A DNA stretch of 64,000 bases from Gilvimarinus chinensis DSM 19667 (GTDB lineage: Bacteria > Pseudomonadota > Gammaproteobacteria > Pseudomonadales > Cellvibrionaceae). Shown here piece by piece: positions 11,210-18,651 of the stretch. Under the pieces are notes generated by a model that had not been told where the DNA came from, ran no database searches, and was given only the letters and a program-made list of their open reading frames with translations. The stretch lies in NCBI RefSeq assembly GCF_000377745.1, contig NZ_KB898706.1, forward strand, positions 558,001 to 622,000, written 5' to 3'. Positions within the stretch are counted from its first letter, which is position 1, and every line of letters starts with the position of its first letter. Both the position numbers and the translations under genes were made by a program.

Positions 11210-11294
11210 GCCCAAGTGGTGGAATTGGTAGACACGCTATCTTGAGGGGGTAGTGGCGCAAGCCGTGCCGGTTCAAGTCCGGCCTTGGGCACCA
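11210..11294 (+). tRNA. tRNA-Leu (GAG)
   Basis: This is a class II tRNA of 85 bases with the CCA encoded. The acceptor strands GCCCAAG and CTTGGGC pair completely. The D-arm (GTGGTGGAATTGGTAGACACGC), the anticodon loop CTTGAGG with anticodon GAG, a long variable arm (GTGGCGCAAGCCGT) and the T-loop GTTCAAGTC are all visible. The sequence closely follows E. coli tRNA-Leu(GAG). It sits downstream of secG as in relatives, behind two partial duplicates of its 5' end. Confidence 0.96.
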
Positions 11295-11299
11295 AATCT

Positions 11300-11335
11300 G
11301 AAAAGGCCTGCGCGTAAGCGTGGGCCTTTTCTTTA
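11300..11335 (+). terminator. Rho-independent terminator after tRNA-Leu
   Basis: A 9-bp stem (GAAAAGGCC/GGCCTTTTC) with a smaller inner hairpin (CGC GTAA GCG) begins six bases after the tRNA and ends in CTTT. It should terminate the secG-tRNA transcript and insulates it from the genes that follow. The remaining 208 bases to 11543 contain no clear gene. Confidence 0.85.
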
Positions 11336-11543
11336 TGTGGTCAGGGTTTGGCTGCCAATATGTTTTCCTGGTCATATTGCAGGCTTAGGTGCCGAGACGG
11401 TGTATTAGTGTTGGGAATTGAGGTGGCATAGTATCTTAAGATTTTTGCACCTGACCGTCGAAATTAAACTCGGTAGCGGCTATCCTATCGGTTCTCAGGG
11501 GAGCCTTATTAAGGCGCTTATTATTTACTTTAGGGAAGGAACT

Positions 11544-12209
11544 ATGAAGTCTTGTATATCTCAGCCGTTCTGGGCATTTGTTTGCCTGCTGTGTGTGGTT
11601 GCTCTACCCGCACAGGCCGATCGCATGAACAAATATGAATTTTCCTTACAGGTGCCTTACTTGTACGGTGAAACCATTGATTTTGAAGGTGGTGCTTCGG
11701 CTGATATTGCCTCAGATCCGGGCTTTGGTTTTACCGCCGGTTACAACTATTCCAACAAATTAAATTTGCGCGCCAGTTTTACCTGGAACGATACCCGTTA
11801 CGATGGTGAGCGTGTGATCGATGATGGCAACAGAACCGTTGAGTCCATCAGTGGTGTCATGGACGCCTTCAGCTTTAACGGCGTCGCGGATTACTACTTT
11901 ATGGAAGGCCGTTTCACGCCTTTCGTTAGCGGTATGATTGGCTGGACCTCCATTGACAGTAATATTGCGGCAGGTTACCCGGAAGAAGTGTGCTGGTGGG
12001 ACCCCTGGTGGGGTTATGTCTGTGACTACTATCAGCCCACTTACGGCGGTGACTCTTTCTCTTACGGTGTAGGAGGCGGCTTGCGCCTGGACCTGGGCCC
12101 TAATCATTTTGTTCGGGTTGGTTACTACGAGCGCTGGCTTGATGTGGACTATGCAGAGAGCGACCCTTCTCTAGGTACCGCTATTTTTGAGTTTGGTTTT
12201 ATGTATTGA
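11544..12209 (+). CDS. Outer-membrane beta-barrel protein
   Basis: A 221-residue protein with a clear signal peptide (hydrophobic segment to about residue 24, cleavage after ALPAQA) followed by alternating aromatic and hydrophilic strands. It ends in an aromatic residue (FEFGFMY), typical of OmpA/OmpX-like eight-stranded barrels folded by BamA. A Trp/Tyr/Cys-rich loop near residues 150-170 (CWWDPWWGYVCDYY) has two cysteines that could form a disulfide. I start it at the ATG at 11544, preceded by GGGAAGGA, because the longer frame would add 42 unconserved residues before the signal peptide. The function is unknown. It is followed by a strong terminator. Confidence 0.8.
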   Translation: MKSCISQPFWAFVCLLCVVALPAQADRMNKYEFSLQVPYLYGETIDFEGGASADIASDPGFGFTAGYNYSNKLNLRASFTWNDTRYDGERVIDDGNRTVESISGVMDAFSFNGVADYYFMEGRFTPFVSGMIGWTSIDSNIAAGYPEEVCWWDPWWGYVCDYYQPTYGGDSFSYGVGGGLRLDLGPNHFVRVGYYERWLDVDYAESDPSLGTAIFEFGFMY

Positions 12210-12232
12210 TAGAGCCTGACTACACCTGATTC

Positions 12233-12258
12233 AAACGCCGGGCTTGCCCGGCGTTTTT
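12233..12258 (+). terminator. Rho-independent terminator
   Basis: A 10-bp stem (AAACGCCGGG/CCCGGCGTTT) with a short CTTG loop ends in a run of five T. It follows the barrel protein and lies just before the convergent end of the phosphopantetheinyl transferase gene. Confidence 0.9.
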
Positions 12259-12280
12259 GTTGCTGGGATGGTTTGGTGGC

Positions 12281-12964
12281 TTAGAGGTTGGGTAGGTTTT
12301 GATGGGTTGCCCATTCGAACTCTGGCTCTGAACTTACCGCTGCAAGGTGTAGATTGGGGGGGCTGTTTTCTCTGGGGGGGAAGTAATGATAATGCCAGTG
12401 CGCAGCACTCATCGAGAGAGGGGCCCTTGGGTGGTTTTTGTGAGCAAAGCTCACTTTGTTTAGCCCTTCAGAAATCCCAGTGCCACGCGCTTTGAAGAAG
12501 GCTTCTTTGAGGGTCCAAAGGCGGTAGAATTCGGTTTCCTGCTGGGCAGTGGAAAGATTTTTTAACTTGGCAATCTCTTGTTCGTGGAAATATTGTTCGG
12601 CAATTTTTAGTAGCGGCCGCTTTTTCTGTACATACTCTATGTCCACGCCCAATGGCCCGCACTGGCTGACCCCTAAGGCAACCCATGGGCCGCTATGGCT
12701 GAGGTTAAAGTGCAAGCCTGATTCATCGTTGGTGAGATAAGGTTTGCCGCTGGCGCTGCGAGCCAGCTTTATCTCCGGTGCGGAGATGTTGAGAGTCTGT
12801 GCCAGTACTGTTCGGCAAAATAATCGGCTAATGATATATCGGTTTTGAGAGTCCAGATGGCGAAACTTTTGTGACGTTTGCTGTTCGGCGGCGCTTAAAT
12901 AAGCGCCCCAAATGGATGGCTCAGGTACTTGAAGCTCATCGCTGTTAATCAGGTGTAGTTTCAT
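12281..12964 (-). CDS. 4'-phosphopantetheinyl transferase (Sfp type)
   Basis: Transfers the phosphopantetheine arm of CoA to the serine of carrier proteins, turning apo-ACPs into holo-ACPs. The 227-residue product has the Sfp-type signatures: FNLSHS at 86-91, GVDIEYV with Mg-binding Asp108 and Glu110, and FYRLWTLKEAFFKARGTG (Trp150, Lys153, Glu154, Lys158). Its ATG lies inside the 3' end of the upstream dehydratase gene (20-base overlap), so the two are co-transcribed. It is the left edge of the pigment cluster and most likely activates the three ACPs encoded there. Confidence 0.93.
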   Translation of the reverse strand: MKLHLINSDELQVPEPSIWGAYLSAAEQQTSQKFRHLDSQNRYIISRLFCRTVLAQTLNISAPEIKLARSASGKPYLTNDESGLHFNLSHSGPWVALGVSQCGPLGVDIEYVQKKRPLLKIAEQYFHEQEIAKLKNLSTAQQETEFYRLWTLKEAFFKARGTGISEGLNKVSFAHKNHPRAPLSMSAAHWHYHYFPPRENSPPNLHLAAVSSEPEFEWATHQNLPNL

Positions 12965-13397
12965 TGTGTGGAGGTGTCAGGCTTGCGGTAAGCTGACCTG
13001 TCAGCAAAATCATCTGTTGGGCGCTGAGTTCAAATTCGCACATGCTGCTGCTGTCGTTGCGCGCTAACAGATGCAGTTTTACCAGCAGGTCATCGGGATA
13101 TGCATCAAGCTTCTCACAGTGAGGGGTTAGCTTCGAGGCGACAGCTACAACCCCCTGGCGTGGCGCCCCCTTGGCCTCTGAGTAAAGCCGGGCGTGGGCG
13201 GCCATTGCCTGGGCAGCGTATTCCACACCACAATACACAGAAAGAAAACCGTCGATACGCAATGGGTTGGCAGTATCTAGATGGGATTTGGTGCGGCATA
13301 AGATTTTGGTCGCATCGTGCGCAATGATAGAGTCCAGCAGCACCATCGGTGGTTTATGGGGCAGTAAATGGTCCAGCCCTTGACGTTGATCGCTCAT
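12945..13397 (-). CDS. Hotdog-fold 3-hydroxyacyl-ACP dehydratase (ApeP-like)
   Basis: A 150-residue FabA/FabZ-like hotdog protein. The N-terminal motif HLLPHKPPMVLLDSI corresponds to the HRPPxxLVD element of this group, and YCGVEYAAQAMAAHA carries the conserved Glu of the central helix. In aryl polyene systems such proteins pair with a second short hotdog subunit to dehydrate 3-hydroxyacyl-ACP. The divergently transcribed gene at 13445 is a candidate partner. I start it at the ATG at 13397 because this gives the family N terminus. A GTG at 13439 is possible but has no better ribosome-binding site. Confidence 0.8.
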   Translation of the reverse strand: MSDQRQGLDHLLPHKPPMVLLDSIIAHDATKILCRTKSHLDTANPLRIDGFLSVYCGVEYAAQAMAAHARLYSEAKGAPRQGVVAVASKLTPHCEKLDAYPDDLLVKLHLLARNDSSSMCEFELSAQQMILLTGQLTASLTPPHNETTPD

Positions 13398-13444
13398 GAA
13401 GTGGTATAACGCGGTAATGTGAAAACAGGAGAATATCACAAGTC

Positions 13445-13732
13445 ATGTCCGAACAGTTTAGAGTTAGCTCTGAGGCCTCTTGTGTCAAAGGGCACTTTCC
13501 AGGTCAGCCTATTGTGCCTGGGGCATACTTACTGGCGAAGGTGCATCAAAGCTTCGCCGCCCGTTTTCCGGGTAAAAAAATGGTGTCGCTGAGAAAGGTT
13601 AAGTTTGTTGCTCCTATAACGCCTGAGGAGGCCGTTTTTATAGTCTGGGACGAGAATGCTTGGCCTGTTTGTAAGGTGCGTTTACAGGTGGCTGGCGTTA
13701 CCTGTTTGCAAGCTACGGTTCAGGCTGCTTGA
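13445..13732 (+). CDS. Short hotdog-fold dehydratase subunit (ApeI-like)
   Basis: A 95-residue protein with the FabA/FabZ-type motif GHFPGQPIVPGAYLLA around residues 17-32, where the GHFPxxPxxPG element holds the catalytic-region His. It is shorter than housekeeping FabZ and resembles the ApeI subunit of aryl polyene dehydratases. It is divergent from the ApeP-like gene 47 bases away, so both may share a regulatory region. Its last 20 bases overlap the tail of the convergent DUF2141 gene. Confidence 0.78.
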   Translation: MSEQFRVSSEASCVKGHFPGQPIVPGAYLLAKVHQSFAARFPGKKMVSLRKVKFVAPITPEEAVFIVWDENAWPVCKVRLQVAGVTCLQATVQAA

Positions 13733-14189
13733 CGGTATCTTCATTAGCTTGAGGGTATTGCAGTTGAAGGCTGATAGCGGGTGAATCAGCATTAAGAGTG
13801 GCGACAGATTTGGTAAAACGAAAGCTCGGCTTGTTACGGCGGTCTCCTAAACTGAAGCCGAAAGGTTCGACGGGTGTACGTTGGTTTTTACGGTCTAATA
13901 TTTGATTCTCATTTTCGTCGACAAACGCCTTTACGGCGTAGCGCCCAGGCGGTAATGGTAAAGAAAATTCGGCTTCCGTGGTGGATGGCAGGGTAAAAAC
14001 CAGCTTTTGCAGTATAGGGCTTTGCCAACTGTGAGCCTGTTCAGTATAAACGGCGACGTATAGCTTGGCCCCAGGCCGTAAGTTGTCAGTTACCTTTAGT
14101 GTAAATGCGTGTTCCTGAGAGGCGATGCCGATGGCGGGAAGCATCAGACAGCAGAGCGCTCTGAGGCATAAGCGTATTGTGGCTTGCAT
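13713..14189 (-). CDS. DUF2141 family secreted protein
   Basis: A 158-residue protein with a signal peptide (MQATIRLCLRALCCLMLP, cleavage after about residue 23, GIAS). The mature part is a beta-rich DUF2141 domain with the family motif PPGRYAVKAFVDENENQILD. This contains a calcium-loop-like run of Asp and Asn, and an EPFGFS segment follows. DUF2141 proteins often accompany carotenoid or flexirubin-type pigment genes, but their function is not established. I start at the ATG at 14189 because the longer frame would put 22 polar residues before the signal peptide. Confidence 0.75.
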   Translation of the reverse strand: MQATIRLCLRALCCLMLPAIGIASQEHAFTLKVTDNLRPGAKLYVAVYTEQAHSWQSPILQKLVFTLPSTTEAEFSLPLPPGRYAVKAFVDENENQILDRKNQRTPVEPFGFSLGDRRNKPSFRFTKSVATLNADSPAISLQLQYPQANEDTVKQPEP

Positions 14190-14293
14190 GGTCCTAGTTC
14201 TACCTTTCGTGTGGTAATATCCGCACCATTTTGGGGTCAACCTTAACGGTGCCATGACTGCATAGGGCCCCAGTAATAAAACAGGGGCATGGT

Positions 14294-15232
14294 TTGATCA
14301 AGTTAACACGGCGTTCTCGCGTATTAGTTATCCATTACTCACAAAGTGGGCAGTTGGATAGTGTCGCGCACTCGCTGGTGAAGCCATTGTTGAGCTGCAA
14401 CGATATTCAGGTTGATTTTCTTAATCTTCGGCCGCAACAGGACTTCCCTTTTCCCTGGCCCTTGCTCCGCTTTATTAATGCGTTTCCAGAGTCTGCCCAT
14501 CAGATACCGTGCGACTTACAGCTCGATACCAGTGCTTTGGCGGACGATTATGATCTGGTGATTCTTGCGTATCAAGTGTGGTTCCTGGCGCCCTCTATTC
14601 CCATATCGTCTTTTTTACAAACGCCTACGGCCGCGTCATTGCTCAAAGGTAAACCGGTGGTGACAGTAATAGCTTGTCGCAACATGTGGTTACAGGCACA
14701 GGAAAAAGTAAAATCACATCTCACGCGTTGCAATGCCTCGCTGGTCGGGAATGTGGTGTTCGTTGATGGCGTGAGCTCGGCGGCAAGCTTTTTCTCTACG
14801 CCATTGTGGGTGCTTACCGGGCGCAAAGGCCCTCACTGGTTTGGGCTGGTGCCTGCGGCAGGCGTGAAGCAAAGTGCAATTGACGGTGCTGCCCGGTTTG
14901 GAGAAAAGATTGGATTGACCCTGCACAAACAGCAGGCGTTTGATGAGAGCTTGTTTCGCGGCATGGGTGCCGTAAGAGTCAATGAAAAATTTATTGCCAG
15001 TGAAAAGATTGGTGCTCGAAGCTTTCATGTGTGGGGTAAGCTGTTTTTAGCCTGCGGAGCGCCAGAGAGTCTCCTGCGTCAGTTTTTAGCGCTGTTTTAT
15101 ATCGTATTTCTAATTTTAATGATTGTTACCGTTGTTCCGCTTACGGCGTTGATCAAGACGATCCTGAAGCCTTTTACCAAGGCGCGTGTCGCACGGCAAA
15201 AATCCTATTATTCCTGGCCTTCGGGCGAGTGA
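14294..15232 (+). CDS. darA: Dialkylresorcinol condensing enzyme DarA-like
   Basis: A 312-residue protein with a flavodoxin-like N terminus (RVLVIHYSQSGQLDSVA at about 9-25) and a hydrophobic C-terminal segment (about 268-290). This architecture matches the DarA family. With DarB, DarA makes the cyclohexanedione/dialkylresorcinol core in Pseudomonas and in flexirubin producers. The start is TTG at 14294, preceded by AGGGG. The in-frame triplet before it is a stop and no early ATG exists. The next gene is the DarB-like ketosynthase, the known partner. The assignment rests on domain pattern and neighbourhood. Confidence 0.8.
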   Translation: MIKLTRRSRVLVIHYSQSGQLDSVAHSLVKPLLSCNDIQVDFLNLRPQQDFPFPWPLLRFINAFPESAHQIPCDLQLDTSALADDYDLVILAYQVWFLAPSIPISSFLQTPTAASLLKGKPVVTVIACRNMWLQAQEKVKSHLTRCNASLVGNVVFVDGVSSAASFFSTPLWVLTGRKGPHWFGLVPAAGVKQSAIDGAARFGEKIGLTLHKQQAFDESLFRGMGAVRVNEKFIASEKIGARSFHVWGKLFLACGAPESLLRQFLALFYIVFLILMIVTVVPLTALIKTILKPFTKARVARQKSYYSWPSGE

Positions 15233-15245
15233 CCAGAGGGTATGT

Positions 15246-16394
15246 ATGTCCACTAAGCCAGTATTTATTACTCACACCGGATGTTTCCTGCCTAATTTAC
15301 CTGTCGACAACGAGCAGATGGAATCGCTTTTGGGGCAAGTGGCTGACAGGCCATCGCGGTCGCGTCGGTTGGTGTTGCGCAGTAACCAGATAAAGACACG
15401 TTATTACGCTATCGACCCCAGTACGGGACAGTCGAATTACACCAACGCGGAGCTGTGTGCCGAAGCGATTAAAAACGCTCTAGGTAATGAGGTGCCTTTA
15501 GCTGCGGTATCGAGCCTAGCGGCGGCGACAAGTATTGCAGACCAGTTAATGCCTGGGCATGGGGTAATGGTGCATGGCCTTCTAGGCAGTCCACCTTGCG
15601 AGGTGGCCAGCCTCGGAGGAATTTGTGTCAGTGGTATGAGTGCTTTTAAATACGCTTGGTTGAATGTGGCGGCCGGCCTGCATGAAACAGCCGTGGCGGC
15701 TGCTTCTGAGGCCGCTTCTTACAGCATGAGGGCGGCGAATTTTTCGGCCGAAATTTCGACTCGGGTGGCCGCTTTAGAAGCACAGCCGGAGCTCGCCTTT
15801 GAAAAGGACTTTTTGCGTTGGATGCTGTCCGACGGTGCTGGGGCATGCGTACTGCAAAGTCGGCAACCCCAAGCTTTGGCGCTGCGAGTCGAGTGGTTAG
15901 AGTTACTGTCCTACGCCGGTCAAATGCCCACCTGTATGTACGCTGGAGCGCGTAAAGAGCAAGAGGGCAGCCTCACTGGGTGGCAAGCTGTTAGCTCAGA
16001 TACGGCGCAGGCCGAAAGTTTTATGTCGGTGAAGCAGGATGTAAAACTTCTTAACGAAAATATTGTTCGGTATACCGTAGAAGAAGCCCTCGCTTCAGTG
16101 GTTTGTAAGCATGACCTCAAAGCCGAGGATATAGATTATTTTCTGCCCCATTATTCTTCTGACTTTTTTCGCCAACGGCTGGATGCCGGCATGAAGAAGG
16201 TTGGCTTTGTTGTAGATCAGGAGCGGTGGTTTACAAACCTTGCCAGTAAAGGCAATACAGGCTCGGCATCAATATTTATTATGCTGGATGAGCTGTTTCG
16301 CAGTGGTCGTTTACGCAAAGGCGAGAAAATCCTCTGTTATGTTCCAGAAAGTGGACGCTTCTCGGTAGCCTATATGTTATTGCAGGTTGTCTAA
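15246..16394 (+). CDS. darB: KAS III-like ketosynthase DarB
   Basis: A 382-residue thiolase-fold enzyme of the FabH type. The predicted Cys-His-Asn triad is visible: Cys127 in GGICVSGM, His in YFLPHYSSDF and Asn in SKGNTGSASIF. In dialkylresorcinol synthesis DarB condenses a beta-ketoacyl thioester with an enoyl thioester to form the ring precursor. I start it at the ATG at 15246, six to seven bases after AGAGGG, because the frame upstream lies inside darA. The preceding darA and following small gene suggest an operon from darA to the BtrH-like gene. Confidence 0.85.
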   Translation: MSTKPVFITHTGCFLPNLPVDNEQMESLLGQVADRPSRSRRLVLRSNQIKTRYYAIDPSTGQSNYTNAELCAEAIKNALGNEVPLAAVSSLAAATSIADQLMPGHGVMVHGLLGSPPCEVASLGGICVSGMSAFKYAWLNVAAGLHETAVAAASEAASYSMRAANFSAEISTRVAALEAQPELAFEKDFLRWMLSDGAGACVLQSRQPQALALRVEWLELLSYAGQMPTCMYAGARKEQEGSLTGWQAVSSDTAQAESFMSVKQDVKLLNENIVRYTVEEALASVVCKHDLKAEDIDYFLPHYSSDFFRQRLDAGMKKVGFVVDQERWFTNLASKGNTGSASIFIMLDELFRSGRLRKGEKILCYVPESGRFSVAYMLLQVV

Positions 16395-16403
16395 GGGGAA
16401 AGC

Positions 16404-16811
16404 ATGCGCACAGATGATGTACCGCAAGATAACAGCAGTACCTATGCTGGCCACAAAAAGCTGTTGTACGCGCAGAACGAGCAAGGGCATTACCAAAGCG
16501 TTCAAAGTAATGGTTGGCAAGTGGAGGCTGAGGCTACGCTTGATGCCGTTGCATTGTATGAACGTTTGGCACGTGAAGCCTGGCAATTGGTGAAAGCGGG
16601 GGATAAATCACCATTGTATTTTTATATGTACCACAGTCGCATGGATGAAGCGCTGCTGGCTCAGGTGGCAGGGGTGTGGCGCTGGTGTTTACGTCGGCAC
16701 TTTAAGCCGACTGTTTTTGCTCGACTAACACCCAAAATATTAAGCCGCTACGCTCAAGCGATGGATTTATCCGTCGAGCAACTCACTCAGTTACCGGACA
16801 CGCAGCCATGA
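16404..16811 (+). CDS. Uncharacterised protein upstream of BtrH-like gene
   Basis: I do not recognise this 135-residue protein. It has no signal peptide or membrane segment. The middle is helical and rich in Trp, Tyr and Arg (LAREAWQLVKAGDKSPLYFY; VWRWCLRRHFKP). The C-terminal 30 residues (LSRYAQAMDLSVEQLTQL) look like a helical segment such as a helix-turn-helix, but that reading is weak. An AAGGGGA site precedes the ATG, and its stop overlaps the next start (ATGA), so it is translationally coupled to the BtrH-like protein and is probably its partner. Confidence 0.75.
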   Translation: MRTDDVPQDNSSTYAGHKKLLYAQNEQGHYQSVQSNGWQVEAEATLDAVALYERLAREAWQLVKAGDKSPLYFYMYHSRMDEALLAQVAGVWRWCLRRHFKPTVFARLTPKILSRYAQAMDLSVEQLTQLPDTQP

Positions 16812-17800
16812 GTTTTCAACACCGACAGGCAGCACACTGTGAAAGCGGGGTCATTTCTTCCCTGTTGACTCATCACGGTCTCGCAATCTCAGAGCCTATG
16901 GCCTTTGGCCTTGCCAACGCGCTCGCTTTCGCTTATATCCCGGTGGTAAAAATTGGTGGCCAGCCTTTAATTGCGTACCGCCTCCCGCCGAAAGCAATTA
17001 TCAAAGGGCTCTGTCGGCGTCTGGGGGTGGAAGTGCGCTTCCAGAAATTTAAAAGTCCCGTTGAGGGCGCAAACGCGTTAGACGATTTATTAGCCCAGGG
17101 AAAAATGGTGGGCTTACAGACCTCCGTTTATTATTTGCCGTATTTTCCGCAAGAAATGCGCTTTCATTTTAACGCTCACAACCTTTTGGTGTATGGAGAG
17201 CAGTCGGGACAGTACTTAGTCAGTGACCCTGTTTTTGAGCAACCTGTGACTGTCGCGGCCCGGGATTTAAACAAAGCGCGTTTTGTTCGCGGCCCGCTGG
17301 CCCCGAAAGGATTGCTTTATACCGTTGAGTCGGTACCAAAACATATCGACTATGCCCGCATTATTACGCAAGCGATAGGCAAGAACATTAAAGTGATGAC
17401 AGGGGCCCCTTTACCGGTCATTGGTGTTAGAGGTGTTATGCACCTTGCCAAAAAAATAGAAAAGTCCCGTTTAGACGACACACAGCAGCGGCTTTTTTTG
17501 GGGCACATTGTGCGTATGCAAGAAGAAATAGGGACAGGAGGCGCGGGTTTTCGTTTTATCTACGCTTCTTTTTTGCAGGAGGCCGGGGCACTTCTGGAAG
17601 ATGAGACGCTTGGGGAGGCGTCTCAAGCCATGACCGAGGCGGGTGATTTGTGGCGCGATTTTGCTGTGGCTGTAGCGAAAGAGTGCAAGACATCGCTACC
17701 TATTAATAACTCACAGCTTGCCGATCTGTTGCGCCTTACCGCTACGCGCGAGCAACAGGTTTGGCAGTTGTTAACGCAGTGGTATAAGCGCAGGCGTTAA
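16808..17800 (+). CDS. BtrH N-terminal domain protein (candidate acyltransferase)
   Basis: A 330-residue protein with the BtrH_N-type start HCESGVISSLLTHHG (Cys11) and SEPMAFGLANALAFAYIP, then a papain-like continuation with HFNAHNLLVYG (His) and YLVSDPVF (Asp), followed by a helical C-terminal half of DUF4872 type. In butirosin synthesis BtrH moves an acyl chain from an ACP to an amine. By analogy this protein could move the aryl polyene from its ACP to a hydroxyl of the dialkylresorcinol; that is inference. It is the last gene of the dar-like operon and ends four bases into the convergent gene. Confidence 0.75.
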   Translation: MSFQHRQAAHCESGVISSLLTHHGLAISEPMAFGLANALAFAYIPVVKIGGQPLIAYRLPPKAIIKGLCRRLGVEVRFQKFKSPVEGANALDDLLAQGKMVGLQTSVYYLPYFPQEMRFHFNAHNLLVYGEQSGQYLVSDPVFEQPVTVAARDLNKARFVRGPLAPKGLLYTVESVPKHIDYARIITQAIGKNIKVMTGAPLPVIGVRGVMHLAKKIEKSRLDDTQQRLFLGHIVRMQEEIGTGGAGFRFIYASFLQEAGALLEDETLGEASQAMTEAGDLWRDFAVAVAKECKTSLPINNSQLADLLRLTATREQQVWQLLTQWYKRRR

Positions 17801-18651
17801 GGCTTGGCGGGTATGGCTTCCCAGCTGATGGCGCAATAACTAGATCCGCTGCGCGATAAGTGTAAGGCTTTTGTTTGGCCTAATAGGTGATTGAAGGCCG
17901 CTGCTGAAAAACTGCCGTGGGCCGCGGCGTGGGGGACGGGATCATACACAGTGTGATTGCTCTTAGACAGTAAGCGCTGTTCTTTTTCCGTAGGAAAAAA
18001 GCTCAGTTGGGTTGAGTACCCGTTATCCGATAGTGCGGGTAGATCAGTATAGAATGTGGGGGCCGAGAGCTTTCCTAAAGCTTTGTCTGGAGAGCGTGAC
18101 AAGAGCAGCCAGTGTGTTCCTTCCAGCAGCGCAGGCCTGTTAATGGGCGAGCCTAAGCGCTGATGTTGGTGACTTAACGGTAGCACGGCTTCATCAAAGC
18201 AACCCACTAACGCTGTTTCACATTGCCCTGCCTCCAGATCGAGGCAGGCGTGGTTAAGGGCTGTTTCAAACGAGTGTTCTTCAGCGGAACAAACAAGTGC
18301 AGTGCCGGTAAGGTTTAACAGTTGTGTTAAATAAAACCCTGCCGAATTGCCAAGTGTGTTTACAAAATGCAAAGGTTTAGGCAGTTCACGATCCGATTCA
18401 ATGGTCTGCATCACCCTGGCTGAGGTGGCCACAGCGCCTTTGCTGGTGCCTAAATATAGACTGGTGTTATGGGGGAGTGCGCGCGATTTCACGCAGTTGA
18501 GTCCGCCCGCAATACACAGTTGGATATAGCGATCAATACGACGGATTTTCTTTTCGTGCCATTTTTCGATTACAGGCTTTAAGTCCGGCAGGTTTAAGGT
18601 GTCGGGTTCAATACAGTGCAACAGAGAGTAGTGGTCAATGAGGTAGGGCAT
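17797..18651 (-). CDS. Truncated ketosynthase / chain-length-factor-like protein
   Basis: A 284-residue protein with only the N-terminal part of a ketosynthase fold (SLYLGTSKGA near 64, then NTLGNSAGFYLTQLL near 99). A cysteine (Cys121 in ALVCSAEEHSF) sits where ketosynthases have their nucleophile, but the later HGT and GH histidine motifs are absent. It resembles the PF13723-type chain-length factors of aryl polyene clusters and may pair with the full ketosynthase encoded directly upstream on the same strand (one-base TAATG overlap). It could also be a decayed ketosynthase, but the frame is intact and tightly packed. Confidence 0.7.
   Translation of the reverse strand: MPYLIDHYSLLHCIEPDTLNLPDLKPVIEKWHEKKIRRIDRYIQLCIAGGLNCVKSRALPHNTSLYLGTSKGAVATSARVMQTIESDRELPKPLHFVNTLGNSAGFYLTQLLNLTGTALVCSAEEHSFETALNHACLDLEAGQCETALVGCFDEAVLPLSHQHQRLGSPINRPALLEGTHWLLLSRSPDKALGKLSAPTFYTDLPALSDNGYSTQLSFFPTEKEQRLLSKSNHTVYDPVPHAAAHGSFSAAAFNHLLGQTKALHLSRSGSSYCAISWEAIPAKP

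Noticed and set aside
10911-11294. CRISPR-like array
   Set aside because: The units are 142 bp, directly adjacent with no variable spacers, and they contain tRNA-Leu pieces. They are tandem duplications.
10843-11375. Short overlapping minus-strand open frames
   Set aside because: They repeat the same peptide because they cross the 142-bp repeats and the tRNA gene. None has its own ribosome-binding site or a family match.
11210-12209. Genomic island with integrase at tRNA-Leu
   Set aside because: No integrase, recombinase or direct repeat of the tRNA 3' end was found. The partial copies are of the 5' end and lie upstream. I kept only the synteny break as a finding.
12244-12495. An 83-codon plus-strand frame
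   Set aside because: It is antisense to the end of the phosphopantetheinyl transferase gene and begins in the terminator region.
17797-18651. Frameshifted pseudogene of a ketosynthase
   Set aside because: The frame is complete, overlaps its neighbour by one base and ends cleanly. No remaining ketosynthase C-terminal half is seen in other frames downstream, where the BtrH-like gene begins.
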